In this document: piece after piece, positions 1 through 12,400 of the stretch
How positions within the stretch are numbered: position 1 is the first letter of the stretch
Layout of the letters: each line of letters starts with the position of its first letter
Source of the DNA: Zelopaecilomyces penicillatus
Lineage: Eukaryota > Ascomycota > Sordariomycetes > Hypocreales > Pseudodiploosporaceae
Reading direction: 5' to 3'
Length of the DNA: 64,000 nucleotides
NCBI GenBank assembly: GCA_005765155.1
Contig: VCCP01000003.1
Coordinates: forward strand, 1,798,001 to 1,862,000
Notes under the pieces: model-generated
What the model was told of the DNA's origin: nothing
The model's input: the letters and a program-made list of their open reading frames with translations, nothing else
Databases searched by the model: none
Made by a program: the position numbers and the translations under genes

Positions 1-193
1 TTGGCACAGTTTTTTTTTTTTTTTTTACCTACATTTGCCTATTTGGACGTCGGGGCCAATGAGCCTCCTCGTGCACCGAGATTTTGTAAAGTGCAACATA
101 CAAATGCGGTTAATGGATATCAAGCCATTCCAGCCACGTGCACTTGTCCCCATGATGAAGCGAAGAAGCTGAAGTGGATTTAATTTGCAAACC

Positions 194-207
194 GGGGGGG
201 GGGGGGG
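194..207. repeat. Poly-G tract (14 G)
   Basis: An uninterrupted run of 14 G occurs in intergenic DNA. It is a simple homopolymer, prone to slippage and to miscounting in sequencing. Confidence 0.9.
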
Positions 208-403
208 CATTTAACTGAGCAGATGACTGACTATAGTACCTACTCAGGTACCTCTAATGGGTATTTGGGTAGGTAGGTATATCGTATCATTTCGCAAATG
301 CATAGTAATGTTTGTAATTCCTTGAGTAGGTACTTAAGCTATTGTTATTGTCCTTGCTTGCTTGGGTATCAGACGGGCTGATTTGCTACAACGAGGAGAC
401 AGC

Positions 404-411
404 TTGTTTTA
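404..411. repeat. Target-site duplication, left copy
   Basis: TTGTTTTA directly precedes the left inverted repeat and is repeated exactly at 875-882 after the right inverted repeat. Confidence 0.85.
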
Positions 412-874
412 GGGCTTGGTTAACCGGCACCCACCTCTGGGTTAACCAGCACCCTTTTTGTGGCTTAACCCCATTTCAGCTCCGCGACCGCAAATATTAG
501 CTGTGCTAACACTCAACGCCCATCACACACCCAACTTATAAAATGCATCGAATTTAATAAAGCTAATTATATATCTCTATTATATAAATAATAAATTTAT
601 AATTGTGTTATATATTAAATTAGTAAAGGGTATCTATTATAGCTCTTTAAGTAAATATATCTATAATAGCCTTGATTATATATGTGTATATATATGTGTA
701 TGTGTAGCCAATGCCTTGTATAAGGCATTGGAAGAAATTACTAGTATGTATTACCTGGGTTGAGTATTGGCACAGCCAATTTTTGCGGTATCGGAGCTGA
801 AGGGCGGTTGAGCCACCTTTAGCCACAAAAAGGGTGCTGGTTAACCCAGAGGTGGGTGCCGGTTAACCAAGCCC
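412..874. mobile_element. Non-autonomous DNA transposon (hAT-like MITE)
   Basis: The element is 463 bp. Its first 54 bases (412-465) are a perfect reverse complement of its last 54 (821-874), beginning GGGCTTGGTTAACC. Weaker inverted similarity continues inward, for example TTCAGCTCCG near 475 and its complement near 795. The eight bases TTGTTTTA lie immediately outside both ends (404-411 and 875-882), a clean 8-bp target-site duplication. The centre is very AT-rich and has no transposase frame. Eight-base duplications are typical of the hAT superfamily, but a 54-bp inverted repeat is long for hAT, so the superfamily is inference. The perfect inverted repeats and intact duplication suggest a fairly recent insertion that needed a transposase encoded elsewhere. 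Confidence 0.88.
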
Positions 875-882
875 TTGTTTTA
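875..882. repeat. Target-site duplication, right copy
   Basis: TTGTTTTA directly follows the right inverted repeat and matches 404-411 exactly. Confidence 0.85.
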
Positions 883-3262
883 TTGGCAAGTAACAATCCG
901 GGGCTTTCTACGGAATTGACAGATAAAGCTTACCCGTTATGGGCGATTACTGTACTGTTACCCGGATGGGGGCATCAATTGGATATAGGAACCACCCGAA
1001 AGTGCCATTGCGCATGTGTTTCAGTATCGGAGATCGGAGATATGCTATGCAGATGCCACTGTTTCAGTTGAGAGTTGAAGGTCCTTGCAGACCTAGGTAC
1101 ATATACCGTAGACGGTTCTTTGGAGGGACGTTTGTATCTTTGATGGTACGTTCGTATTAATGAAACGCAATTGAATACTCCGAAAAGTTTTCGGGGCCGA
1201 TGGTCTATTATGCAGTACCAGCAATATCTGCAGGTTCACCTGCGGAGTTAAAGGCTGATGGATCAGAGAGAATAATTACGCGACCTGCAGGCCAGGCATG
1301 CGCCTGTACCTGTGCAGATATTATTGGTTTTATTAGTTCGAAGCTCTTGAAAGACCCATGGATGCGATAGATACTATAAGTAAATAGTTGGCCAAGTTAC
1401 CTAACACCCACCTAGTAATAACTTCCATAGGTAGGTAGTTATCCATTGATACCTAGGATCGATATATATTTGTATAGATTTTGTACTTTGTGCGCCTTAT
1501 ACCGACCACCTTAGCTATTAGGTAAGTACCAGGTAGTAGGCAGGCACATGAGGATGTGGCTTCTACAGAGTATCATGATGAGAAATGGAAGTCGCGCTGG
1601 AGTGATTACTACATGAGCTGCATCCTCACGCCCCACCTGCCTCGGAAACACAAAAAGATTGTTGTGACGTTTTTCTACCATCCCCATTATCTTCTTCCCC
1701 TTTCATCGTTATAAATCTATGCGATAGCACAAAAAACCAGGTTTCCTTTTTTTCTCTTCGCCTGCAATTGTAGGATGTGCAGCACAGGTTACTACAAGAG
1801 AGACAATGTCAAACTGGAGGATGATGTTATGGGCACTACTAAGGTACCTACCTACCTACCTACGTATCATCACTTTACCACCCAAGCGCTCCCTGGGCAA
1901 TATTGACTGGCATGGTTTTATAACCAAGGGTTCAACGCTTGGCGAGACGGCACCCGCACATCATGTCTCCATCCAACGATGCTTTCAATCTTCATATGAT
2001 GCACTAGGATCTAGCCTCCGTCGGTTGGCCCCAGTTACATTTTCGGTACCATGGGTGTACCTATCCAAATGGAAAACCCACAGGCGCTAGCTAAGGTACT
2101 GCTACCTGAGGGAGGATGGTTTATATACCTGTGCCTTACCTCCGTTGCACTGTCATACGTTGTGCTCGGCTCAGTACTGCTATTGCTAAGGCAAGGTATT
2201 GACTCCGTACTCTGTCTCATCACACTTTGATCCACTGACAATGGCGCCCAGCTCGCCAGCTAGGTAACTAGCCAAATATATGTGGAAGCAAGGAGGATAT
2301 TCAAGGATTTGGAGAGGCGCCTGGGCGCCTACACGAATCGCCTGTCACCAGCCTAGGCCAAGTTCAGTACAGCACCTACGTTCTAATACATAATTAGTGA
2401 CCTGCCTCGGCGAACATCAACAACCCCACGGAGAAGCTGCGCCATTCTCCGAGTCCACCGGCTCGCTTCACTCGTACCGTCATCACCAAATCGTTCCCGC
2501 CCCTGCTGAGCCTACGCCCTACATACCAGGAGAATCTGCCTCAAGCCATGATTACCGATCACACACGGCAGCCATCTGTCAAAATCCGTAGCTGGCAGTG
2601 GCTACAGCACCGGCCAGGAATAAGATATCTACTACCATGCCTCTCACTACCAACTAGGTGGTAATAGGTAATACTGACCTAGGTAAGAGGTACCTGTTTG
2701 AGGATCTGGTTAGGTACTTTGCCCACGCCTTACTTTATTGAGCTCAATACATACCTAGTAGGTACTTGCACTCACTTGCACTCACTTGCATGAGTTCACC
2801 ATTTGCCTGCGCCCATGCGTAATACCAGGTACCTTGCCTACGGTGCTACATAACTACTACGGCAACGTACCTTACTAACCAACGAAGCTAAACCTACCTG
2901 CCAGTGGACGGACTGACATGATGTCAAGCGAATGGACCCGTCCCGATGGAGAAAAAAACCCCTCCCCTCGTTGCCGGCCGCGAGAGCCTGCCGGCCTGGG
3001 CAAGCGGCACCATAGCAGGATGTGAATGGACGGCGTATATGCCACTTCAGTCGGCGAGCACACCCTACAAGCCCATCGCAACACTTCAGCCGGCCGTCCC
3101 CCATGCTGCCCATGTCCACATCTAGTTCCCTTCCCAGTCTTCTCCGCCAGTCTCGATCGGTTTATAACGAAGCCAGTAGCCAACCATGAAGAAACACCCC
3201 CGTCATCTCTCACAATTTTGCCGCTCAAAATCCAAGCCGTTTGTCTCTTTTTTTCAAGAGCC
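883..3262. other. Long gene-free stretch upstream of homogentisate dioxygenase
   Basis: No frame here resembles a known family, and none can be extended by plausible splicing. The stretch contains a CTAC tetranucleotide tract near 1848-1863 and many short TAGGTACC-like motifs. A frame at 3026 runs in phase into the homogentisate dioxygenase start, but I treat it as leader sequence because the enzyme normally begins close to the chosen ATG. Confidence 0.55.
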
Positions 3263-4810
3263 ATGGCGGCCGTATTGAGCGCCACTGCCCGATCCGCTTA
3301 CACCACGGAGCCTACTGATGTCGATCCATATCGCTACCAGACCGGCTTTGGCAACCGCTTTGCTTCTGAGGCTATCCCCAATGTCTTGCCAAATGGCCGA
3401 AATGCCCCTCAAAAAGTCAAATATGATTTGTACTCCGAACAGCTCAACGGTTCCTCCTTTATCGCTCCTCGCCAGTTGATCCATAATGTCTGGATGTACC
3501 GTATACGCCCTTCCGTCGCTCACAGCCATGTCACTTCGTCCGATGTAAATCCTCATGTAAGAAGTCTCCATGTTCTCGTCGATATTTGTATGTTCATATG
3601 CTAATGTATGTGTCTTTTTGTTTTATTTTGCATCACCCAGATCGAAGCCTGCTTCTCCCCAACCAACACCAATGTTGAATATGTGGCATCGCAAGAGGCA
3701 TGGGATCCCATCCCCTTGTTGGACGCTCACGATGCGTCTTCGGCAACAGACCAGGGTGTCGATTTTGTTCAGGGCATTAGAACTATCGGGGGTCAGGGTG
3801 ACTCTACCTTACGTGAGGGCATTGCAGTCCATCTCTACTCGGCAAACGCCCCCATGACGAACAGAGCATTTTGCAACAATGACGGTGATCTCCTGATCCT
3901 TCCTCAGGAAGGGAGACTAAATATCCAGACTGAGCTCGGGTGGATGATGGTGCGACCCGGAGAGCTGGTCGTCATCCAGGCGGGGATTCGGTTCCGTGCG
4001 TTACTCCCTGATGGACCTGTTCGCGGCTATATTCAAGAAATATTCGGCGCTCATTATGATCTTCCTGAACTTGGACCAGTTGGCTCCAACGGAATGGCGC
4101 TACCACGCGACTTTGAATCCCCAGTTGCCAGTTTCAATGTTGACGAATCCTCATGGGAGATCATATACAAACATGCTGGAAGCATGCACATCTGCCGACA
4201 GAACCATACCCCCTTTGACGTTGTGGCTTGGCATGGGAATTTGGTCCCATACAAGTACGCCATCGAGAAGTTTGTCAATATGGCCAACGCAAACAAAGAC
4301 CAAGCAGACCCAACTATTTACTGCGTATTGACAGCTAAATCCAAGACGCCCGGTGTTTCCCTGTCCGACTTCCTCGTCTTCACAGAAAAATGGATTACTG
4401 CGTCAGACACGTTTCGACCACCATACTACCATCGAAACATGAGTACAGAGATCATGGGCCTGATTTACGGCACATACGGTGGCAGCAGTCATGTTTTGGA
4501 GCCTGGCGGCCTCAGTTATGAGGCAAGTTATATGCCACACGGGGAGACGTACGAACGTTGGAGAGACATGTCAACTCGCGAGTTGACCAATGACCTTGTC
4601 TGCCAGGGCACAATGGCATTCATGTTCCACATCAGTGTCCCCGTTCTGCTGACCACATGGGCAATGAAAGGAGAGGGAGCTAAGTCGCTTCACCCGAGTG
4701 AGCCAAGCCAATGGAATGACGTTAAGGCCCACTTTCTGGAGCACCTGGATCAAATTGATGCAGATTTAAAGGCTGCTGGTCTACCAATCCTAACGAACAG
4801 CGGTTGCTAG
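3263..4810 (+). CDS. hmgA: Homogentisate 1,2-dioxygenase
   Basis: This enzyme opens the aromatic ring of homogentisate with O2 to give maleylacetoacetate, in cytosolic phenylalanine and tyrosine breakdown. Two exons (3263-3556 and 3641-4810) encode 487 residues, somewhat longer than the roughly 445 usual for the family. The early signature YQTGFGNRFASEA is present. The iron ligands can be placed: His362 and Glu368 in HRNMSTE and His398 in MPHGETYE, with the 6- and 30-residue spacing of the human ligands His335, Glu341 and His371. The start ATG has a good context (GAGCCATGG). A longer in-frame start at 3026 is possible but unlikely. The next genes of the pathway, maleylacetoacetate isomerase and fumarylacetoacetase, are not in this window, whereas many fungi cluster them. 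Identification is secure. Confidence 0.97.
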
Positions 4811-6043
4811 CAACTGGACTCAACAACTATCAGTGATCGCATAAGTTGGGCTCAAGGGCGAGGAGATGATGACTAGATGAAGAAAACTGAGCCCATGGAA
4901 GAGTACAACAAAAGCCGGGAGTTTCTATTGCGATTTTTAACGACGTATAGCCGATTCAAGGTTTCCCCTTTTTATCAAGACACCATACCCCTTAATTACA
5001 TGTTTGCAAGATGTGCTTGCGAGAAGAGAAAAGGAGAAATTCCAATGCCTTACACGAATTGGCACTGCATGTGCTTATGTTAACGGGAAAGTGATGATAA
5101 AACAAAACATAATACCATTGGTCATAGTGGAATTTTTCGTTGATTACATTGCCGTGGATATACTTCTGTTTTGCATGCAAATCAACGGTGGCGGACGGAT
5201 TGTGCATATAGTTACTGTGCCGCAAGTTTGCATCTTGCATGCATGCATGTGCATGTTACACAGGATCAAGACTCATATAGGATGGGACATTGCTGTTTAT
5301 AAAACATTGGGTTGGAACCACTAAATACTACGAGTAAAAACAGATGATCCGAAAGCACAAGTCCCTTTGATACTTGTACGCCATGGATGCACAAGACTTG
5401 TGGTATGTTCGCAGTGACATTTTATATCCTTCATACCTACTGTTTATTCATCAACGTTTTGTGCCCTCTTTTCACTGTTTACATAATGAAAACACAGTGT
5501 AGAACAGACAGAATGATACCCTAATGCAACTGTTGATTCATGATGAGATAACTCACAACGTTGGACGTCCTTTTGTGCGACAGGCAGTGGCATCTATGAA
5601 TATAAGTCAAAGAGGGTTGTTGCAGATAATTCATTGGGCAGCATACGACACTTTGCAGGCCATTAAAGGATCGGAGCCGGGATCAGCACTCAGCATCGAC
5701 TATTAACGGGTGTCGCGCTCCGATCCACCAAACTCCACTGTTCGACAAGGTCCAGGGCAATGTTGCCTGCCAGTCGGCAAGCCCTCAGACCACAGCGACC
5801 TCTTTTCATAAATACAAGGGCCATGACGATGTCAAGACATGCATGAACCCGGCTTGACATGGTATTACTACCAGATAGATACCTGACACACATGGTATGT
5901 ATTCAATTACCCGCAATGTGAATTCGCACCTTGGTCAGCCTTCTTAACGTCAATTACCAGAATGCGAACATGGCCATGTTTCTTTAGCTAACTCGTAGGT
6001 CTCTTCATGAGACCCTGAAGTCTTGACACCATAACTGTACATC
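4811..6043. other. Intergenic stretch
   Basis: This holds the 3' region of homogentisate dioxygenase and the 5' region of the next gene. I see only short chance frames and a TGCATGCA-rich patch near 5235-5260. I recognise no RNA gene. Confidence 0.5.
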
Positions 6044-6773
6044 ATGGAAGCAATTGCGCATCCTGAATCTGATTCATACACCGCGTCTGGCTATGGAACA
6101 GTTATGGGATGGGGCAAGCGACCGGCTCTCCTGCTTGTTGATGTCTGCAAGGCTTATTGGAAGAGCGGCTCCCCACTCGACGTAACGTCTCATAAACCCT
6201 CGGCAGAATCTCCGCAGGTTATGCGACACCTTCTGTCCGTGGCCAGGAAGCATGGGATACCGGTGTATTGGACAGCCGTGGAATTTACCGAGCCTGGCAT
6301 GACAGACGCAGGACTTTTCTGGCTCAAAGCAAAGACACTAGATGTGTGGCACAAGGACGACACCCGCGGCCTAAATGAATGGATGGAAGGATTGGAACCA
6401 AGAGAGGGAGAGCCCGTGATTAAGAAGCAATATCCAAGTGGATTCTTTGGGACGACTCTGCAAAGTCAGCTCACCGTTAGGGGTGTTGATACTGTCGTCA
6501 TATGCGGGGTGAGCACGAGTGGATGCATAAGGGCAACTGCTTTGGACGCCCTCCAGCATGGATTCAGGCCGATGGTGAGTTTTGCTTCAGATATCCAGCC
6601 CAAAACTAGGGTTATAGTCCTAAATTGTTGTGTGAATTCAGGTAGTCGGGACTGCCTGCGGTGACCGCAGTGAAGCCATACAAAACGCCAATTTGTTCGA
6701 TTTGAACGCCAAATATGCCGATGTAGTAAGCGAAGAGGATGCAATTGAGAATATGATGTTAGGATGGCAGTAG
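6044..6773 (+). CDS. Isochorismatase-family cysteine hydrolase
   Basis: Two exons (6044-6574 and 6642-6773) give 220 residues, a normal length for this Rossmann-like family. The catalytic triad can be placed as Asp33 in LLLVDVCKAY, Lys128 in VIKKQYPSGFFGT and Cys161 in CGVSTSGCIRAT; the VSTSGC stretch carries the usual cis-peptide and nucleophile region. The layout is closest to N-carbamoylsarcosine amidase and related amidohydrolases, which release ammonia from small amides, but the substrate cannot be read from the sequence. There is no signal peptide, so it is probably cytosolic. It lies 1.2 kb downstream of homogentisate dioxygenase on the same strand, and nothing shows that the two are linked. 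The second exon is confirmed by frame continuity and by the conserved segment VVGTACGDRS. Confidence 0.9.
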
Positions 6774-9411
6774 CAGTCGACTAGCTCGCGATAGAAAACA
6801 GTCTCTACTCCAGTATCGCTATATGACTTGCACCATAACACTCGTCATGGATTTGCCGGCTTCCTTGGGTGATGCATCCAGATCACTGCTTTTACATAGC
6901 TAGTATTGATGGGAGCCTGATACAATTGGATGACATTATGTTGAAACCGTCTCGTAAAATGCTACTGGACTTGGATTTGGGGCAATGGTTTTGCGATGGT
7001 GGTTGAATGCCGGAACGACTCCGAATTTGTAACAGCAGTTGGGTAATATTTTTGAATGAATACTTTGCATGTGCCGGGGACTTGAGTTTTTGTAAACTTA
7101 ATGAAACGAATGCCATGGATCAAGTATAGACTAGGTCGATCATGGCGAGAATAGGGGTCAAAGCCAAAACGAAGAGAGTATCCATAGTTGATTGGAGGTA
7201 GGACGACACGACAATTGATGAGCTATCAATTTGCTCTCAATTGGATAGCATTAGCCGGTATCTTAATGCTTGACCTGGACGAGCAACACTTCTCTCGTAT
7301 TCTTGCTTGCAGTGGGACCAAGCCCGTTTTTATGTAGACTGAGACTCCCAGCCCATTGGTTTGGACAGGGCTCAAGGCTGCTCTTGAAGCCTATCATAGC
7401 CTGCCTTACCAACAGCTCGAAAAATGTATCCGAAAGGAAACATGGAAACTGCGAAAAGGGGAGTGAGGACATTGACAGCAAGGGGGCAATGAAGTAACTA
7501 TGATGAGACGAGAATAAGCCAGCATCCATCTACATGCGTGTTATGGGCAGATGATGATTGGCTAGCCTGGTCTTTGAGTAAATAGCAAGCAGATGAGTCG
7601 GGCGTGTGAGAAGTGTCTGCCCTGATACTGCTTCTTTGAGACTTGAGAGTTTGTGTCAGAGTAAGAAAAGAAAAGGGACATGGAGCGACGGACTCGGTGA
7701 GTGGACTGACTGCCAAGTCAAAGACGAGCCGGTTGCCTTCGCAGCGCTTCATGCAAAGTCCCAGCATCCCGAGAATCCGCAAGGGGTTTCAATCGCATTG
7801 TTGTGGTGCACAGTCGCATTTCTGACATTGGCGGGAGAGAGAGGAGAGGAGGGGGGGTCGTGCTCCTGGCTAGCGGCAACCTTAAGTGTTTGCTGGGGTA
7901 ATAGGGCTGTCCCGGCCCGTGGGTGATGCATTGGCAACATCACCAGAACGCCATCTTCATGCGCTTGCGCTTCCGCATGAGCGAAGTTGGCAGAAGCCAA
8001 GACTAAGCGTCGCTGTATCGAGATGATTTCATCCCTGGTAATTTTAGATGGGGATATCTTGTGGTTTGAGGCAGTGGCAGGATGCGCCTTTTACCTAAGA
8101 GATGTAATACGGGATGTGGCCGTTGCCTGCTTAGTACCTTAGTAGCGGAGGTATCGTACCTAAGGTAGTAGTTGCGTAGGTACCTGTAAGTACTCGTTGT
8201 AGGTAGGTTAGCCCGTACAGTGATACTCCGTACCTGCGTAGGGACATCGTACAGTGAGTAGTTAGTGGGTGGGTGTGTGTTGTGCCTAGGTCGGGTGTTA
8301 TTTAGGGTGGTGGCTCTCGTAGTTGATCGATGAAGCTGTTCAGTAGGTACAGAGCGTTCACCTAGAAAAATAGTAATGTTGAGCGATTGATCACTGCTCA
8401 CTTTGAATTACCGCATTGATTCAATCACAACACCAGTGGTGTAGAGCTTGGCAGCCCTAATCCAAAGTGTGTCAATCGAGAGATATGGATTCCAAACGTC
8501 CCAGGCTGGACTCGGGCGATCCACTGGGGGAGGGAAGGGCCTCTGTCCGGCACGGCCACATGCCTACGCCCCGCAAAGTAGTAACCCCCCTTCGCCGCCT
8601 CACACTTCGCCGCCTGGAAGAGCCCACTTGCCCACCTACCCACGTCAACCAGTCAGCAGTCACTGTAGGAGACGTTATTATTATCTGACTTGGCTGCGCA
8701 CAACCATCGTCTGCGTGGCTTGTGGCCTCCAACACGCACACAGAACCGCTGCTTCGGGGGGCTGATTGAGCTCCTGTCATCCGCTGGGCATCTGCTTGAC
8801 TGGTGCCATTTCAGTTGTCTTGTGATTTCTCATCATCATTATTTTTTTTGGAAGGGGACCACTGGTTTGCACTCTCGTTACGACACACCTCGCTCTCGCT
8901 CCCTCAACTCGTACACGTGTGTGTCCGCCCACAGTCACCGACACGGACCCGAATTCACTGTTTATTCCAACGACGACTTGCGTTGCGCGGCGCAGACGAC
9001 CCGACCATCCTTGGCAGGCCAGCTGCTTTCTCCCATCATCCCGAGATCTGCCATCATCCCCGCGACCGTAGACCAAAAGCCGCACTAGTCATCAACCTCT
9101 GAACCGCCCCGGCGCATGATCAGCTCGACAGACTCGCTGCACCATAGCAGCCGAGAAACGAACGCGGGCAGCCAGTGTTTCCAATAGATGACCTACTGCT
9201 TTTCTCTTGGATGCTGTTCAATGCCATCTCCGCCGTCGACACCCTCGTCATCCCGCTCGAGAGCGACGCGATAAAGTTGTCCCGCGGGGCTCAACTGCGA
9301 CCAAACGTCCAGCATCAGCGTTCGGCAACACCCGCCGCATCGCCAGCAGCAGTGGTGCGCTTGTGTCGCTGCATTCGCCGACAACACTTCTGGTAGCTCG
9401 CAGCTTACGAA
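6774..9411. other. Gene-free stretch and long leader of the Rho GEF gene
   Basis: No supported coding gene. The region 8100-8250 is dense in TAGGTACC-type motifs. The pyrimidine-rich part from about 8800 to 9411 is likely promoter and 5' leader of the following gene. Open frames of 60-130 codons overlap one another in several phases and look like chance. Confidence 0.5.
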
Positions 9412-12400
9412 ATGTCTTTTCGCGGCGATGACCAGCGCCGTTATGGCCAAGTACCGCCCGTTCAATATCCCGTTGCTGGGCGGCCGCAAGACCCGGCCGG
9501 CGTCGGCAGGCGGCTGAGCTTCAACACTGGTGATGATGGTGCCTACGGTCGTCAGGGTGCCCAACCTTCAGGCCAAGGCCAACGGGGTCCCGCCTTCTCA
9601 CAGCGCACTGCTCCCTCAGCTGGTGATGACGAGCTCTTTATAACCAGTCCAGGCAGCACCTCTAGCTACAACTCTGGTCGTCCGGTGTCTGGCTCCTCAA
9701 CTGGTGCTCTTTCCGGCTACGGCCATCAATATCAGGACCCGGGCGCGCCACCTACCCCATCACATTCATCATACAATCCACAGTCTTTCGCGCCGTCTTC
9801 CGGCTTCCAACGCTCGCAGTCCACCGCCCTACCATACCATCCACACCCGGTATCGTCACGATACTCTGGTAATGCCGCTTCTAGCACCTACAGCACTTCT
9901 CCGTCAACGGCCTACACTCCTCAAGCTTACAACCCCGCTGCCTACGCGAGCGCGACAGTGCCTCAACGGCAACCGACATACCATGGATATACCGGTGAAC
10001 ATGCCTACGGAGCTGGGGCGGGAACCCAGGGATCCCCCACCTATGGGCAATCACCTACCTCAGCATATCCGGCGGCGGCCTATTCTCAACCCCTTCACTC
10101 GCCAGGCAGATCTTCCGGTTATCAGCAGGCGCTCCCAACTAGCCCTTCGTCATTTGCCGTTTCCAGCATTCAAGCTCAAAACTCACTGTATAATCCATCA
10201 CACTACAGCTCAGGACAGCATCAAAGCTACGGGTCTAATGGAAGTAGCCCGAATCATATCCCATACGCCTCTACCCCTGGCACTCAAGCTCCATATCCCA
10301 CAACCTCCCAAATACCAGTGGGTCCGCATTATTCGACAAATGATGGCAATGCTTACTACAATCGACCTGGCCGATCAGACTCACAGAGTTCGTCTCGCGC
10401 ATCTCCATATACCCAACCGCTAGCATCGCCCGGCCTTCAGAGACACCCAACCAATGCTCCACTACCGAACCGACCCATGGCCGATTTACCCGAGGAAGAG
10501 ACACCATGGGATGCAAATGGTCGCCCGCTCCGTCAGGACAGTTATGATGATGAGGAGGAGCATTATACTCAGGATAGTATAATGCAGGAGATCGAGGCTG
10601 AATTAGGGGGTTCGGGCGGCAGACCCCGGCCTCGACCTGCTCCTATAAACGGTCAGCTGTCAGATGAACAGACTGAACAGTTGCGTGGTTTGAACTCCAA
10701 CGTAACAACGCCAGCATATCCTACAAACCACATGTCACAAAACAGGGCGGAGCACTACCTTGACTTTGACGACGACGACGATGATGATCCGGAAGGGACT
10801 GCTGGCGTGTTAGCAATGCAACAGGCAGAGCTAGACGACCAGCGTTTCGGTGGCAATACCTATACCTATGCTGATATGCCTCTCATGCCGGCCATGCCAA
10901 GCCCCGGTCCAGCTCCAAACACGCTATATACACATTCTGGGGATCAGCCTCCGGATAGTGACAGCGATTTCGGGGGTATGATGGATTTGGGAATGTTCAG
11001 TGGTGGCTACGCAGGCAACATGACCTATGGCACTGACACTGGGCCACTTGTTGGATCTTCATCAGCCCAGGATGGTACTCGGCCGTTGCCCACGCCAGGA
11101 TATAATCAATCATCTTATGAGAGCTATAACCATACACCGGCATATAACAATGCCGAAGTAGACTATGGAAACACAGGGGGACTACAGCCTGCGCGCGAGA
11201 AGCGGCTAAGCTTTGACGATGGGGAGGAGAGGGTATCTCTACACTCACGACAAAGTGGGACAGAGTCGCCCACCAAGGATGATTATGAAGATCTCTTTTA
11301 CCACCCTGGATTATCCAACAGACCTTTGCCCGCTCTGCCCCAAGGTGCAGGTTCTGAAACTAGCTCGCTTGTGTCTGGGCAGACAAGTTCCAGAATCCAG
11401 CATACACACTCTCACAGTACTGATTCGCGACACTACTACCCACCTGAGAATCCTGAGCAGTTTTACAGTGGCACAGCACCGATTTCATTGCAACCAGAGA
11501 GATCAATATCTCTCTCCGGTCATAGTAATACTCCCCAAATCCTCGCACCGACAAGATCGCGGACAGATGCTGCCGACGAGCGCAAGAAGATGAGCCGTCA
11601 ACAGCAGCTTACCATACAGCAAGGATCACCGCTCATCACTGAATATGACTCTGGCGCCGGCGCCGGGGACTTTGATAACATCACACTTCCAAGTGGACGA
11701 AAGCGGAAGTTTGTGCCATCAAAACTTACGTCTGCTGATTTCAGAAGGTGCCCAGAGCCTTGGGCTCTTAGTGGCATTGAGGCTTGGGTCCGTGAAATGG
11801 CCGAAGGCGAGCTTGACTTGAGGAAGAAGACTGTGGAAGATGCTGTGACTATTCTCTTTACTGTCAAGGTACCTACGATGAACGTGGCCGATGCCGAAGC
11901 TCTCAGCAATGCTGCCGTAACTCTAATGCTCAAGTCAAATGTGCTAATACCGGAAGAAGAATGGGTCACATTTGGAGATGGTCATATTTCTGGCGTCTTA
12001 TGGCAGCTAACCGGGTCTGGTTGCTATGCGCCAAAGTTGCACGACCAGGAGGATTGGGGTCGTTGCTATTCTTTCCATTGCACTCGAACTCTGAAGAAAG
12101 TAGATTTGGAGGGCCTTCCCGAAGATTCAAAACCTGCCGATGACTGGCATATCTTTTATAAGTTATCCAAGGCCGACTTAGAATCCAGATCGAAGAAAGA
12201 GGTGGAACGCCAAAATATCCTCCACGAGATAGTCACTGGCGAAGAGTCGTACATCAAGCAGTTGGATATCTTCCGTACCCTCTATCGGGACGATTTGCGC
12301 ACCCGGAACCCACCAATCATTCATCCAGACAAGCGCGAAAAGTTTCTGGCGGCCGTTTTTGGCAAGCTTGACACTGTCCTGCGTATCAATAAGGATCATC

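Larger units (their letters stand above)
1..411. other. Gene-free left edge
   Basis: I see no coding region here. The stretch holds a T-run near position 10, a 14-G homopolymer at 194-207, and short TAGGTAC-type motifs that recur in other intergenic parts of the window. Open frames are short and show no family resemblance. The last eight bases (404-411) are the left target duplication of the transposon that follows. Confidence 0.6.

Noticed and set aside
3026..3262. In-frame 79-codon N-terminal extension of homogentisate dioxygenase
   Set aside because: The enzyme is cytosolic and normally begins near the chosen ATG, which has a good start context; the extension has no targeting features and a leader-like composition.
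5085..5110. Box C-like GTGATGA suggesting a C/D snoRNA
   Set aside because: No D box (CTGA) at a suitable distance and no terminal stem.
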